Source: Dendrophyllia cribrosa
Lineage: Eukaryota > Cnidaria > Anthozoa > Scleractinia > Dendrophylliidae
Length of the DNA stretch: 64,000 nucleotides
Direction of reading: 5' to 3'
NCBI GenBank assembly: GCA_024195265.1
Contig: JAJLRJ010000001.1
Span: forward strand, 61,846,655 to 61,910,654
The position numbers were made by a program, and so were the translations under genes. Numbering within the stretch: position 1 is the first letter of the stretch; every line of letters begins with the position of its first letter. Positions 11,017 through 22,024 of this stretch are shown here, in pieces. The notes under the pieces are model-generated. The model did no database searches and was not told where the DNA came from. It saw nothing but the letters and a program-made list of their open reading frames with translations.

Positions 11017-11548
11017 TTACGAAGAGGGTCCCCAATAGGTTTTTCGGGATCCGGGATTTGGCCTATTTCACGGCCTGGATTCGAGATTTTGGAAGAAAAG
11101 TGGTGCGAGATTCGGAATTGCAATTTTGAACGGGATGCGGGATTTCGCGATATTACGAAGCGGGATTCGGTAAATGTTACTTTAAAGAAGCGAGATCCGG
11201 GAAGTTTTGTCAACTTATGTGACAGAAATGTACAAAGGAAATCCGTCAAATCAAGCTCTCATTGTCATAAATGTCGGAAATAGCCCTATCAGACCTATCA
11301 CGCGACCGGCTATTGTGATCCCTATGGCGATCTGTGGTATGTTTTTGTGAACCTTGGCCGTAACAAGATGCTTTGGATCCATTTTCATAAGGAACTCTTT
11401 GTGACCTTTGTTATTTGTTGACTGGTAGTGTGACGTCTGTGACGTTTATGGATCATTGACGTGGAAAAGGCCCGAGAGGTCAAGAGAGAAAACAATCTGA
11501 ATCTAACGGTAGTTTTTAGAAACGCGTGCTTGTATAGGACGTATAGCG

Positions 11549-11734
11549 ATGTCGGTTAACACAGACAGCGATGATCCCGACGTAAATGACATTATTAGTT
11601 GTGTGGCTCTCTTTTATAAGAAGGGGAAGAACGGAAGTTCCTTTTTACGAAAGGAGAAATTTAAGAAAGGAGAAATTTCGGGCTCAACTTCCACGGAAGG
11701 TGAAGTCATTGAAGACCGTGAAGGAGAAAGTTTG
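11549..11734 (+). CDS. Exon-like frame in the 11024-12827 element, unknown protein
   Basis: ATG at 11549 opens 62 codons ending exactly at a strong donor (TTG|GTAAGT at 11735). The peptide starts MSVNTDSDDPDVNDIISCVA and continues with a lysine-rich stretch, then an acidic Ser/Thr/Glu-rich tail. It could be the first exon of a gene carried by the element. I recognise no family. No phase-compatible acceptor for the acidic frame downstream was found, so joining the two is unproven. Confidence 0.3.
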
Positions 11735-12256
11735 GTAAGTTCTGTTTTTTTTTTGTAGTAGATTTCAGAACCTTGCTATTACTCATTTCATCGTGACCAT
11801 ATTCAGTGCCTTCATCAAAATGACGACGGAGATAAATGGTCAAATAAATAGCACAGTGAAGACAGCGAATTGACCGAATAGTCAACCTTTTCAAAGTATT
11901 AAATGCTGCATGTTGTCGAGGGTGCAAAACATGCGCGAAATACGGAATTCTATGTCAAATAAATTCCGCACAACTTCAATTCTTAAAAATCTATGAATTG
12001 TAAACTTAAGATACAAGGCCAAAGAGTTTACTGGTCCAATTTGAAGTGTGTAACTGTGTTTCTGTCGGACATTCCTATCATGCAACCTTTGCCACCTGCA
12101 CCGATGGCACCACGGTGCATGCGGAGCATGAGGGACTGGGTGCAAACATTTGGTGCAGCAGTGCGTCAGCGCTCCGTCAGACAAGAGACAACTATGGCAA
12201 TATGCCTTCTACCTCTACCAGAGAGAAATCCAACCAGGCGAATCGGTTTCCCATGA

Positions 12257-12490
12257 ATCCTCTACCACAGAAAAAGAACAACAGGGAGCACAGACGAAAC
12301 AGAAGAAGAAGGCGGTACTCTAGAGTACGATTCTGATAGCAGCAATGAAGATTTCGAGGAAGACGACGAGGCCGACGATGATGTCGGAGAAATTCCATCG
12401 TTGGATCGAGAGGCTAATTTTCTTCTTGGAACGGTTTCACAGAAGTTTGAAAGAACTATTCCGGTTTCAACAATACGATTATTATTTTGA
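12257..12490 (+). CDS. Acidic exon-like frame, unknown protein
   Basis: This is a 77-codon open stretch with no clear start, ending at TGA 12488-12490. It encodes a strongly acidic run (EYDSDSSNEDFEEDDEADDD) followed by a neutral segment with DREANFLLGTVSQKFERTIP. The composition looks like a real coding exon rather than random AT-rich DNA, but its start, splice sites and partner exons are unresolved. It lies inside the element at 11024-12827. Confidence 0.25.
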   Translation: MLYHRKRTTGSTDETEEEGGTLEYDSDSSNEDFEEDDEADDDVGEIPSLDREANFLLGTVSQKFERTIPVSTIRLLF

Positions 12491-13660
12491 TCGTTGTGAT
12501 TTATACTTAATTAATTTTAGAGCCGAAATGACACTTAAGTTACACCAGGGTCGAAACAATTATTACAGTAGTTTCAGTCCATTAGGAACACTGAATCATG
12601 CTGCATTTCGGTTCGAGATGATCATGTTGTGATCGCTGAAAAGGGCTGTACATGAGAAAGATATCATGAAGCCCTGTTAACAACACTTCTTCAATATTAA
12701 CTTGAGACGGTGACTTTTGGACACTATGACCGGGATCGGGATTGGCCGATAAAAACCGTCGGGATGACGGGATTGACGCAAAATTTCGACGGGATGTCGG
12801 GATTGAAGAACCCTATTGGGGACCCTCTTACGAACGAACCATGTTACCACTTTCACCAACGATACGAAAACGCAGGGAAAAACGTAACCGTTGGTGGTGA
12901 TTTGAATTTCAGATTCCGCATGTTATTGAAAAGCGCAATAACATACAGCAAAATTAATTTTCTGTGCATCTTTTCTTTTATTTTTGGGATGGTCGATGTT
13001 TGTGGCTAGCTACCATTGTGGAACTTTCGGAAACTAGGTAAATCAATTAGGTTATGTACTTCCGTTTAGGGCTTTTCGGCCAATTCCCCTTTGGGAATTG
13101 CACGTGTAGCGGTGTGTTCAGTTTAGTTTTGTATACTCTTGTAGGGAAACAGTTTTTTTAACGTACATGTACATTTGTCTACGTTGCGGGATTTATAGGA
13201 AATTTGCTATTTGGAACTCACAATGTTTCTGAGCGACATTTGAAACTGATTAGACATTTGAGCTTCCATTACCTGTGGCATTAACACATCTCTAAAAACT
13301 TAAAATGTTTGATAACTAAAGAACGTCAAACGTACAAACGTCCGTGAAGTAAATACAGATGGATTAAAAAAAAAATTAACAGCACACGGAACGACAATAG
13401 CCAAATAAAAAAATGGAAAACTGGGACCGAAAGTAATATTCTGTTGTTGAAGCCAAGGTTCCTTGCTTAACAGGACGAGAAACTAACTAAAGAAGCTAAG
13501 CTGGAAACTTACTTGATTTTGCGTGGCTAAAAAATAAATCATGTCTTTAAAAACAGATACAGTTAACATAACGATGGTATTTCAACTTCAACTTTACTTT
13601 AACTTTATTACTTGCATCTCAACTAAATTAAATTTACAATGTTTATTTCTTCTTATAATT

Positions 13661-14610
13661 GCCAACGAGCCAGCCGAGCGAAGACGCGAGGCTGGCGAGG
13701 CGGCAGAGAATAGTGCCGCGCGAGGAAGTGCTAAGGCAGAAAAATTCTCGATCGAGCCTGAAAAAGTGTAATGTAATGTAATGTAATGTAATGTAGACTT
13801 TGGTTTGAGCCAATTGCAAGGCGGGAACTATTAGAGCCAATGAAAAGACGTGTTATTGCCACACCAAGAACCCGTTGCCTAGCACGTGACCAAAATCTTC
13901 CTGAAGTGAAATTCTTGAAATTACAAACTGATTTTAAAAAGATTTTGCACATATCGCATGTTTTAAACTCCTAAAATAATGTCAGCGTCAGAATCTTCAT
14001 TTTAATTAACGTGTTTCGTTGCAACAATTCCCTTCCAAACAAAGCATCGTGAACGGCTCGCTTTTTTAGGTATTTGTTCAAGCGTAAAATATGCAACTTT
14101 GTTTGTCTAGACAAACCGTCGCGCTTCTTCACACACAAACAAGGGAAATTCGTTCTGTCGAGCAAACTGACGATAATTCGAACGAGTGAAAAGGCTTAAC
14201 AACCGGCACTAAACAAGTTTTTGTACAAAATAAATCTTGATTACACGTGCAGAAACATGAAGGCGGTAACGCAACGGACTTGCATGTTTCACGCTTGAAC
14301 AAACACGTAAAAGGGTTAGCCTTTGAACAAGAATTCTCCATTTCAACTTTTGCAGCACGCTTCATATTTCCAAACCTTTTTCTACTCGTTCTACTCATTT
14401 TAAAACGTTTTCAATAGCTTTTAAAACGTTTCTTGGCTGCTTTATTGTCTGATATGAAATGTTTACTACAACATTACAGCGATTTTGATTTCAGTTAGCC
14501 GATCAAAGCATGACATTTTTTATTTCTTCGGTGAGTGTGGTCAAAGGGCCACCAAACTGTCAAAAACATAATTCCGTTGCCACACAAATCAAAATCATTT
14601 CCTCGTTGGC
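13661..14610. mobile_element. Insertion in the downstream block, short inverted ends
   Basis: Paralogous blocks run straight through this position. Here about 950 bp intervenes, bounded by GCCAACGAG and CTCGTTGGC, a 9-bp inverted pair. It includes a (TAATG)n microsatellite at about 13768-13794 and a GC-rich left part. I cannot name the family, and no coding frame with a known domain was seen. Confidence 0.45.
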
Positions 14611-15088
14611 ACTCTATCGATAGGTATGCCTAGTAATCTATAATAGATGTGACGGAAATCTTACAAGTTTGTTTAAAAACTGAATAATCAATTAATGATA
14701 ACAATTAACAAGAAATCATGATTTCTTGCAATCAACTTAAGGTAAATAACGGCAAGAGTGAATATTTATTTATTTATTTTGTTGAATATTTATTCAGGAG
14801 CATCTGATTAGCATACACAGCTAGTTTAAACAGAGCCCTGACTAAATTAACAATTTAAACAACTAATACTAGATAATACGGTACTTTCAAATTTACGGAA
14901 CTGAAATGAAATAATAAATGAATACAAATGAAATAATAAATGAATACATATTTTATTAACAATCAACCCTTGTAGCCCGAGGACTGAATTGCGGCGAATT
15001 GCAATATAATTTAGGATATCTAAAATGCTATTTACCCCTTAAAATATATAAAGAAAGTCAGTTTAATTGTAGTATAAATTCAACCTTA

Positions 15089-15423
15089 GGGGCCGATTAC
15101 ATGGCGAATTTCAGCCCGTTTAGGCAGGCTAAAATTTCAGCTCGGTTTCTTGAACAAAGACGACGTTTGCGATTACATGAAGAAAGTTTCAGCCCGGGCT
15201 TAATTTTCGAGCCCAGTTTTTGAAACCGGGTTGTAATGTAATCAGAATGAAATTTCAGCCAGGGCTGAAAAGCGAGGAAAATGCACTTTGGCATGCGCAA
15301 TGATTTGTTTTCAATGAAACAAGATGGCGGCGTGGGCTGTCAGCCCGGGCTGAAATTCGTCATGTAATCGCAACAAAATTCCAGCCCGCCTACCGGGCTG
15401 AAATTCGCCATGTAATCGGTCCC
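15089..15423. mobile_element. 335-bp MITE, TA-flanked
   Basis: The ends GGGGCCGATTACATGGCG and CGCCATGTAATCGGTCCC are inverted, with the motif TTTCAGCCCG repeated in both orientations inside. TA is found on both sides. The paralog near 3600 (ACCTTACAGTTATGCG) gives the approximate empty site. Confidence 0.7.
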
Positions 15424-16610
15424 TAAGAGTTATGCGCTAATTGGCACATAATAAGACTGTCCTTAAATGTATTGGTCTTTAATCCTTGATTTTCAGTGTG
15501 TCTAAAATGGTGAGGATTTGTATTTACTTGCGACAGTTACCAGAACGAATATCTGAGAACAGCAACTTCTCACACAAGGTAGAACGTCTATAAGTATCGA
15601 ATTATGCTCTACGTGAAACCTCCGGAAAGCCTTTACCTGGTAAAAGTGGAAATAGTAAGATTAAGATGTTACACCTGCTTATCAAAGGATGGTTGTTTCT
15701 GTACAATGTGAAATTTCTGGAGTTTTTCATCTCTAAAGACCCATTGTCACTTACCGTGATGCACGGGGCATTGTTTATTTTGTTTTGGATCCAGATAAAT
15801 GCGATCTCTCGCGAAGTGAAATTTGGCCTCTCGTCTCGAGAAAGAAATGAACACTACATTTGAAGTTCGACATTAATGTTAAAATTTATTAGTCCCAAGA
15901 AGTGTTCCTGTTAGATATCAAAAGCCGGTATAACATGTCTCACATTTTGTCTGGGGCCGCTCAACCCGCCTTAGTGTAGATCCAGTCACAGGGGTAGTTT
16001 CCTCCGCTTCAAAAGATTGCATCGAAAAAAATTCACGTCGAGGGACACGAAAAACCTCCTGTTAATTTTACAGAAAGGTTAAGGTCGATGCCGCTCAAAA
16101 ACGAAACCTCCAGCGAGCCGAGAAGTGTTTGTATTTTGTGAGCTGTTCTGTAGGCGTATCTCATTTGCATCGGGCACTGAATTCGTAAGCTCCGCTGGCG
16201 GAGGAAGCTTTATCGGCTTCAAAAGTTTGCATCCAAAAATATTCGACGGCTAGGGACAAAAAAAACCTCTTTCAAATTCCATGGAATATTTCACATAAAT
16301 GCTGGCAAAAACGGCTACGCCGGCGAGCCGAACAGTTTTGAGCTTTTTCTTTTGTTTACATCTCCAGAGAGAGCATTATTCATTCCGGTCGATCGGTCGT
16401 GTATAAATGGTAGGATTCGAATGACAACTCACAGTATGTGGAAAACGGATGTACTAAAAATTACAGTGAAAAGACTAAACTAGTAGGTAATCTAATAGAC
16501 CTGTTTCCTTTCCACGGACGACGAATTTCTGAGTCAAACCTTCTGAAGGTTCTCGTTTCTTCACAGCCACCTGAGCGATCCTTCTGCGGCGTTGCTTAGA
16601 AAACGTACTA
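15424..16610. other. Downstream block end, then unassigned DNA
   Basis: Up to about 15715 it still resembles the PL8 downstream block (CACCTGCTTATCAAAGGATG matches 32774 and onward). From there to 16610, two related stretches around 16005-16120 and 16215-16340 (CTTCAAAAG.TTGCAT, GGGACA..AAAAACCTC, GAGCCGA) form a diverged direct repeat. No gene was seen. Confidence 0.4.
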
Positions 16611-16933
16611 CAGTCGAACCCCTTTTAAGCGGCCACCCACGGGGAACTGGCAAGTGGCCGCTTAATAGGGGTTCGTCAGAAATTAGCATAATGCGTGGTT
16701 TTAACGTCACTTTATTTGAATACAACACAGTTGAAGGACTGTCGAACGTAATACAGCCTGTGTTCGGACTGTAAATCCAAGTTCATAATTTCAAAACGAT
16801 GCCAGCTACCTGTATTAAATTTTTGGTGGCCGTTTAATAGGGGTAAAAACAATAGGAAAATCCTCATCGGGACCGCTAAAAGGTGGCGGCGGTCGCTTAA
16901 CTGGGGTGGTCGCTTAATAGGGGTTTTATTTAC
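16611..16933. mobile_element. Probable MITE with repeated AAGCGGCC/GGCCGCTT motifs
   Basis: CAGTCGAACCCCTTTTAAGC near the left end and GGTCGCTTAATAGGGGTTTT at the right are inverted. A further GGCCGCTTAATAGGGGTTCG at 16656-16675 folds back locally onto the left end. The outer boundaries and target duplication are uncertain. Confidence 0.5.
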
Positions 16934-18300
16934 AGTATTATTCCTCGCGAAGCGAGGGCCGAAGGCCCGAGAGTAGCGAGGTTAATAAATTTGGCCGCCG
17001 AAGGCCGCTCGGGTGCTCGGGTCTCGGGAGCTGAGCCACGCCAAATCGAGCGAAAATATGTCGTGCAGTTGCCTGGCAACAAAAATAGCGACCGTTGACA
17101 ATGGCGCGCTCTCATGTTTATTCATGGAGAATTTCATGGAGGCGAAAGGCGGCCGGGCTGTCTGTGAAAAGGTGTTTACTCTCGGTGAATCACGACCAAT
17201 TTCTGATGCAAATGAAAAAGAACAGCAAACACAACAACACTAGATTCAACAAGTGGCTGGAAATCCATTCCCGAGAAGATTAACCACCGAAACTCCGCTG
17301 GAGCGAGAACGGCGACTTGAAATCCAGCGCGATCGAGCAATGAAGAAATAACGACAGCATCGATTACAGACTTCGAACAGCCTAGGCACACCGTTTGAGT
17401 TGGTTCAAACGCCTTGACCAAATGCCTCCATTAGAATTCTGAACGAAACCGGTCAGAAGAGGCGACACCGACTGGAAGTGTTGGACAAAATGATTCTGTT
17501 TATAGACGCAACGAGAGGCGGCAAGAATTACACGATCAGCTAAATACTCGTGACGAATATCTTTTATACGGTAGGGTAAAGCAAACATTGATTACAGGAA
17601 AGGCTCAAAGTAGAACGATTAAGAAATCTAGCTCAAATCACCGCACTTTAATCCGCTCTTTAATGCTCTTCAATTGAAACAACCTACATTTAAAGGCAAG
17701 TAAGCTTAAGCTTATATACAACCCTCCATAAATTATTCTTTAATCGGCTACCTTTTGCAAAAAAAAAAAAGATTTTAAGTAGCTAAACAACTGACAGGCA
17801 GATCATAAGAGGATATTTTTTCAAAATAAAAAATTAGTACTCAAACACTGGAAACTAATGACTCAGTACATGCTGTAAATTGATCATTATTGATATTCTC
17901 GCTAAGCTAAGGTCACTAAGGAACTTTGATATAAGATTAAATGACATGGAAAGGTGCAAGAAAACTGGTCTGATCTGATGGAAGCCAAAACTCCATTATC
18001 ACCACAGATATATGGTTCTACAAAATGTATCCATGGTGTCAACATGTAATTTCCCTTTCAAGTATGATCAAAACTACAGATCACACAGGTGGAAATTATT
18101 TCACAAATATACAACATTTGCATAATGTAGCATTATTTTTGAATGAGCAGTGAGCGAAATATACTTTGTATACGCTATCTTGAGTTTACTGCATTCCTTG
18201 CAAAATAGTTCAATAAGAAATCATATTCAAATGGTTTAGTAAGGAGAATTTCTGTCTACAATTTTGATTTTGTAAGGAAAAAGCAATTTTCTGTTAGCAA
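16934..18300. other. Unassigned intergenic DNA
   Basis: A GC-rich patch at 16945-17050 contains short palindromic words (GAGGGCCGAAGGCCCGAG, GGCCGCCGAAGGCCGC). Past that the DNA is AT-rich, with no frame I can support on either strand. Confidence 0.4.
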
Positions 18301-18599
18301 TCTAGTCAGACATTTCATAATGAAATTTTGTAGTATTACTAGCAGCAGACGAAATGTCAAGAAAATGTATAAGACGGTTTTCGATTAAATACACCCCACG
18401 TCCAAAAACACTGAGTCGATTCTCCTTAACATACAGCAAAATGGAATATATTTCTTGTGTATGTTTTTCTTTTAATGGAATGGTCAATAACTGCTGGGCG
18501 ACTGATTAGACATTTGGGCTTCCATTATCTGTAACATTAACACACCTCTAAAAACTACAGAACGTCAGTATCTCTCTCTTTTCGTACAAACGTCCTTAA
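18301..18599 (+). repeat. PL8 downstream block, copy 3 (fragment)
   Basis: Nearly identical to 1558-1860 (TCTAGTCAGACATTTCATAA through CGTACAAACGTCCTTAA). It ends at a TTAA occupied by the element at 18600. In the copy at 1272 the same TTAA (about 1858) is unoccupied. This copy is much closer to copy 1 than to the one at 32129, so it duplicated more recently. Confidence 0.75.
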
Positions 18600-19181
18600 C
18601 CCTATTCGGCCTGGTGGGGGGGAGGGGGGGGGGGGGGGGGGCACAAAGTGCCCGCGCTAACTTTCAACATTCATAACTTCTTTAATATATATTCAAACGC
18701 CATCAAACTTTGTGACTTTTCCTAAAATTTACCTGGCAACAATTTCATATGACAATTTTTGGATCACGTGACTTGATATTTCCATGGCAACAAGATTTTG
18801 ACAGCCATGTTTTTTGAAATTTGCATATTTATACCTTTGAATGAAGAAAAACAATGTTTATTGCTATGACTTTTATATTTTTACGTAATTTAGCGTTTAT
18901 TTATTGGTTTTGATTAATTTTGAGTGAATTTAGACGGTTTTTAAGAGGTTTTAAAATATTTCAGAAATCCAAGATGGCGGATCCAAGATGGCGGCCGTAT
19001 AACTAATTACCTAATAATTACGTCATATGACGTCATCTTTCCATTGTGCGGACCGCAAAGGAGACAGTTTTGGACGTACTTTATATCCTCTAGGTTTCAT
19101 TGTCACAGCCTTAATGTTCTTCAAGGCTATGACAATAGCCCACAGGCTCAGAAACTCAAAAAAAACCCAGGCTGAATAGGG
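18600..19181. mobile_element. TTAA-flanked MITE (piggyBac-like), copy 3
   Basis: TTAA at 18596-18599 and 19182-19185 flanks inverted ends CCCTATTCGGCCTGG and CCCAGGCTGAATAGGG. It is the same orientation as the copy at 2277 and lacks the nested 182-bp MITE. A G tract lies at about 18615-18641. It has no transposase. Confidence 0.85.
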
Positions 19182-19185
19182 TTAA

Positions 19186-19692
19186 TACACGATACAGATT
19201 CCCTGATGTAAACGGATTTTATTAGGAATCAAACTTCCCTGCCACAAAATGGTTTTTCATGGACCATGAATTTCAAGACCGCCCGCAATGCATCACGAAA
19301 AGAACAATGAGTCTAATTGATAGGGATAGGAGACAGAATCCAAAATGGAGAAACATTTTATTGGTGCCAGGTGTCCCAAGAAGCCAGTGCAAGCATTGCC
19401 TCCTTGTTAACTCGTGAATACGCGAAGTGTTCATCGAGTTGTAGCATTTGCGTAGAAATTTCACTCGATCGTTTGATCAGCTGTAAACACTGAGCACGCG
19501 ATATGTCATGGTCACCTGCCTTACCCATGGGGTAATTGATGAAGGGAGATGAGGGTGGGGAATGGGACGCAGAAGGTGGAGGGTCGGAGGAGCAAAACGC
19601 CTGGGGGTGGGGAGGGTCCGAAGGTGTGCAGAATCTTTTAGTTAGAGCGAACTTCGTATCCACGAGTTGGTTCTTTGATTAAAAGTATATTC
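19186..19692. repeat. Downstream-block fragment plus dispersed element
   Basis: About 19278-19400 matches 32841-32930 and 61418-61510 (GATAGG.ATAGGAGACAGAATC, CAGGTGTCCCAAGAAGC). About 19402-19668 (TTAACTCGTGAATACGCGAA to CCACGAGTTGG, with GGAGCAAAACGC) matches 36118-36414 and looks like a short-TIR element. No gene was seen. Confidence 0.5.
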
Positions 19693-19698
19693 ACTATT

Positions 19699-19773
19699 CA
19701 CACTGCATACATTAAAGTGACGCATATAAGATCAACACGTGTGAATAAGTTATCACTTTGGCTCAACTGCAGC
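19699..19773 (+). repeat. Split direct repeat A1 of the 19693-22973 element
   Basis: 75 bp beginning CACACTGCATACATTAAAGT, repeated with one mismatch at 22694-22768 (A2). Confidence 0.9.
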
Positions 19774-20050
19774 TCGGTTCGGTGTGCTCCAGTTCGTGTC
19801 GCTCGAATAGTTGGAATCTCCTTGCCTCGTGTTATTTCTTTACTTGGATGGCGAATGTACAATACCCTGGCCCGGTTCGTGGTCGTCTGAGACCTATACA
19901 AGTGGATGGATTGCAAGCGGGCGCGGAACAAGCGGCCCAAAATGTTCAAGTGTTCGAGTCTCTCAGTTTTCCAGCGCGAAGGAGGAAAGGGGGAACGATT
20001 TTTCCTGCTACGAACACGAATTTTCCAGCAAGCAGAATTGACGACTGGAA

Positions 20051-20284
20051 TTGGCACTGTCCATGAACATGGCTGACCGAAGAGCTGCTAATGTACAGTT
20101 CCCGCAACGAGCGCCGGAACAAGTTCAACCGGGACAGAACCCAGCGCAAGCACAAGTTCAGCGACGACAAAATCCCGCGCCACAGGTTCGACAAGGGCAG
20201 AATCCAGTGCCACAAGTTCAGCAAGGACAGAACCCCGCGCCACAAGTTCAGCAAGGACAGAACCCTGCGCCACAAGTTCAGTAA
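20051..20284 (+). pseudogene. Gag-like glutamine-rich repeat protein, nonsense-interrupted
   Basis: The frame from ATG 20051 encodes MALSMNMADRRAANVQFPQR, then tandem ten-residue units of the type PQVQQGQNPA. At 20282 a repeat unit has TAA where all neighbours have CAA, a single C-to-T change. The same frame then continues through about five more units to a stop near 20428. It probably belonged to the Gag of the surrounding retroelement; the function is inferred from position only. Frames seen in the repeat on other strands are by-products of the 30-bp unit. Confidence 0.45.
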
Positions 20285-20425
20285 GGACGGAACCCTGCGC
20301 CACAAGTTCAGCAAGGACAGAACCCTGCGCCACAAGTTCAGCAAGGACAGAACCCTGCGCCACAAGTTCAGCAAGGCCAAAATCCCGCGCCACAGGTTCA
20401 GCAAGGGCAGAATCCCGCACCACAA
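20130..20425. repeat. 30-bp minisatellite
   Basis: About nine to ten copies of a 30-bp unit (CCACAAGTTCAGCAAGGACA plus GAACCCTGCG). The unit length is a multiple of three, so it encodes a ten-residue repeat. The outermost units are the most diverged and the central ones nearly identical, consistent with unequal exchange. Confidence 0.9.
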
Positions 20426-20459
20426 GGCTAGGGCTTGTCGGCGGAGGAAAAACTTGAGG

Positions 20460-21380
20460 TGAATTTTCGCTTTAACACGTGTTAGTTCTGAAATTGTTGG
20501 CCACGGAAGTAATACTTTTTTGAGAGTGATGCGCGATGGGAAATGTTATTGGCCACGGAGTGGACTCGTAAGAGTTTTTTTTTATTTGCGATAATGGCCA
20601 TTGCGTAGGCCACAGAATTAGGACTCCTTGTGAGTTTGTTATCGCAAATAATGGTCATGTTTTATATTGACCACGGCACTCCTGAGATATGTGAAATGTA
20701 TTGGCCGCGGAGTTGACTCGTAAGAGTCTATTGTTTGCGATAATGGCCATTGCGTCGGCCACGGAGTAAGAACTCCTTGTGAGTTTGTTATTGCAAATAA
20801 GGGTCATATTTTCGGCTGACTACGGAACCCCTTGAGATATGTGAAATGGTATTGGCCACGGGGGTGAAACTTGTAAGAGTGTATTATATACAAATGTGAA
20901 ATGTTATTGGCCACGGAACAAGAGTTTGTTTACGCAGATGTGATATGTTATTGGCCACGGAGTGAAACGCGCAAGAGTTTGTTTATGCAGATGTGATATG
21001 TTATTGGCCACGAAGTGAAACGCGCAAGAGTTTGTTTATGCAGATGTGATATGTTATTGGCCACGAAGTGAAACGCGCAAGAGTTTGTTTATGCAGATGT
21101 GATATGTTATTGGCCACGAAGTGAAACGCGCAAGAATTGTTTATGCAGATGTGATATGTTATTGGCCACGAAGTGTAATGCGCAAGAGCTTGTTTATGCA
21201 GATGTGATATGTTATTGACCACGAAGTGAAACTCGTAAGAGATTGTTATATGCAAATGTGAAATGTTATTGGCCACGGAAGTGAGACTCGTAATTGTTTG
21301 TTATGTTCTGGAAGATGTGAATATTATTGGCCACGGATTGAAACTCGTCAGAATTTGCTATGATTTTTTAAATGTGAATA
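20460..21380. repeat. Minisatellite of about 53 bp (TTATTGGCCACGRAGTG unit)
   Basis: The core array at about 20890-21240 consists of near-identical 53-bp units (GATGTGATATGTTATTGGCC, ACGAAGTGAAACGCGCAAGA, GTTTGTTTATGCA). Looser, longer variants extend on both sides, all carrying ATTGGCCACGGA. It lies inside the retroelement between the Gag-like frame and the CCHC frame. It has no coding sense. Confidence 0.9.
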
Positions 21381-21625
21381 TTATTGGTGATAAAGACCAT
21401 GAGAAGATATTGGGTATTATGGCAAAAGTTGAGAAGAGCAACAGGAGTCAGCCGCAACCAATGCCACTGTCACATGCGAGGAGGTCAAATGCCCCATATG
21501 TTCGCTGCTATAGTTGTGGGAAGCTTGGGCATATCGCTGTCAATTGTTTCAAAAGAAGGAGGGAACAGCGCGGACGCCCGTCTGAACCTGCTTCCCGATC
21601 TAGGAACATTAACAATAACAAGTGA
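21263..21625 (+). pseudogene. CCHC zinc-knuckle (Gag nucleocapsid-like) fragment
   Basis: Near residue 80 this 120-codon frame contains CYSCGKLGHIAVNC, a perfect CX2CX4HX4C zinc knuckle, followed by a basic tail (KRRREQRGR). Such knuckles bind nucleic acid in retroelement Gag proteins. The first part of the frame is translated minisatellite and is probably not genuine; the real part starts around 21400. It was presumably joined to the Gag-like frame at 20051 before decay. Stop at 21623-21625. Confidence 0.5.
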
Positions 21626-22024
21626 ACATGTGTTATATCTAAGATCGCAAAGAACAGAACTTGTTTACTATTGCGTCAGAAATTGCTGACTATGTAATGC
21701 TGTATTTCAATAAATACTGTATAATGTGGCAATGAATCGTTATTCTACGTTCATTCACCCTTGCCTCTCGTTTTAGGAATTTTCTTCTTCCTTTTCCTCT
21801 AGTAGAGAAGTGGCAGTTGTGAAAAAGAGTATCTAAACACACTCCCCCAGTCTATTGCTGGGTCATGACTGTCACCCCTCTGCTAACCTCAGTCCCCTTT
21901 CTTATTATTCCTTTGTTTTCATACCTAGATCACCACAAGTCTCCCTTGGGAATGGGAGTTTGACCCACAGTTCGATGAAAAAGTTGCACAATATGCAAAG
22001 ATGCCGCAAAAGCCAATCACGTAG

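Larger units (their letters stand above)
11024..12827 (+). mobile_element. 1.8-kb DNA transposon-like element, 7-bp target duplication
   Basis: The perfect 10-bp inverted ends GAGGGTCCCC / GGGGACCCTC are flanked by TTACGAA on both sides (11017-11023 and 12828-12834). Both subterminal zones carry clustered CGGGAT-type words (left about 11048-11205, right about 12728-12800), all on the plus strand, resembling transposase-binding repeats. A 7-8 bp duplication suggests a hAT-like class, but I see no hAT transposase. The inside holds two exon-like frames (11549-11734 and 12257-12490). The element replaces the place where PL8 coding sequence would be expected before the downstream block at 12945. 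Confidence 0.6.
12945..15660 (+). repeat. PL8 downstream block, copy 2, without PL8 coding sequence
   Basis: The same order of landmarks as after the PL8 stop at 1271 recurs here: AACATACAGCAAAAT, CTGATTAGACATTTGAGC, CATTAACACATC, AAGAAATCATGATTTC, GAGGACTGAATTGCGGCGAA and TTATGCGCTAATTGGCACA. Insertions absent from the other copies interrupt it at 13661-14610 and 15089-15423. No PL8 exon precedes it; a transposon-like element ends at 12827. It marks a lost PL8 gene copy or a duplicate of the flank only. Confidence 0.65.

Noticed and set aside
19946..20425. 159-aa and 111-aa minus-strand and 123-aa plus-strand repetitive frames
   Set aside because: All are other-frame readings of the 30-bp minisatellite; only the PQVQQGQNPA frame joins a plausible Gag context.
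21001..21276. 91-aa minus-strand repetitive frame
   Set aside because: Translation of the 53-bp minisatellite, whose unit is not a multiple of three.
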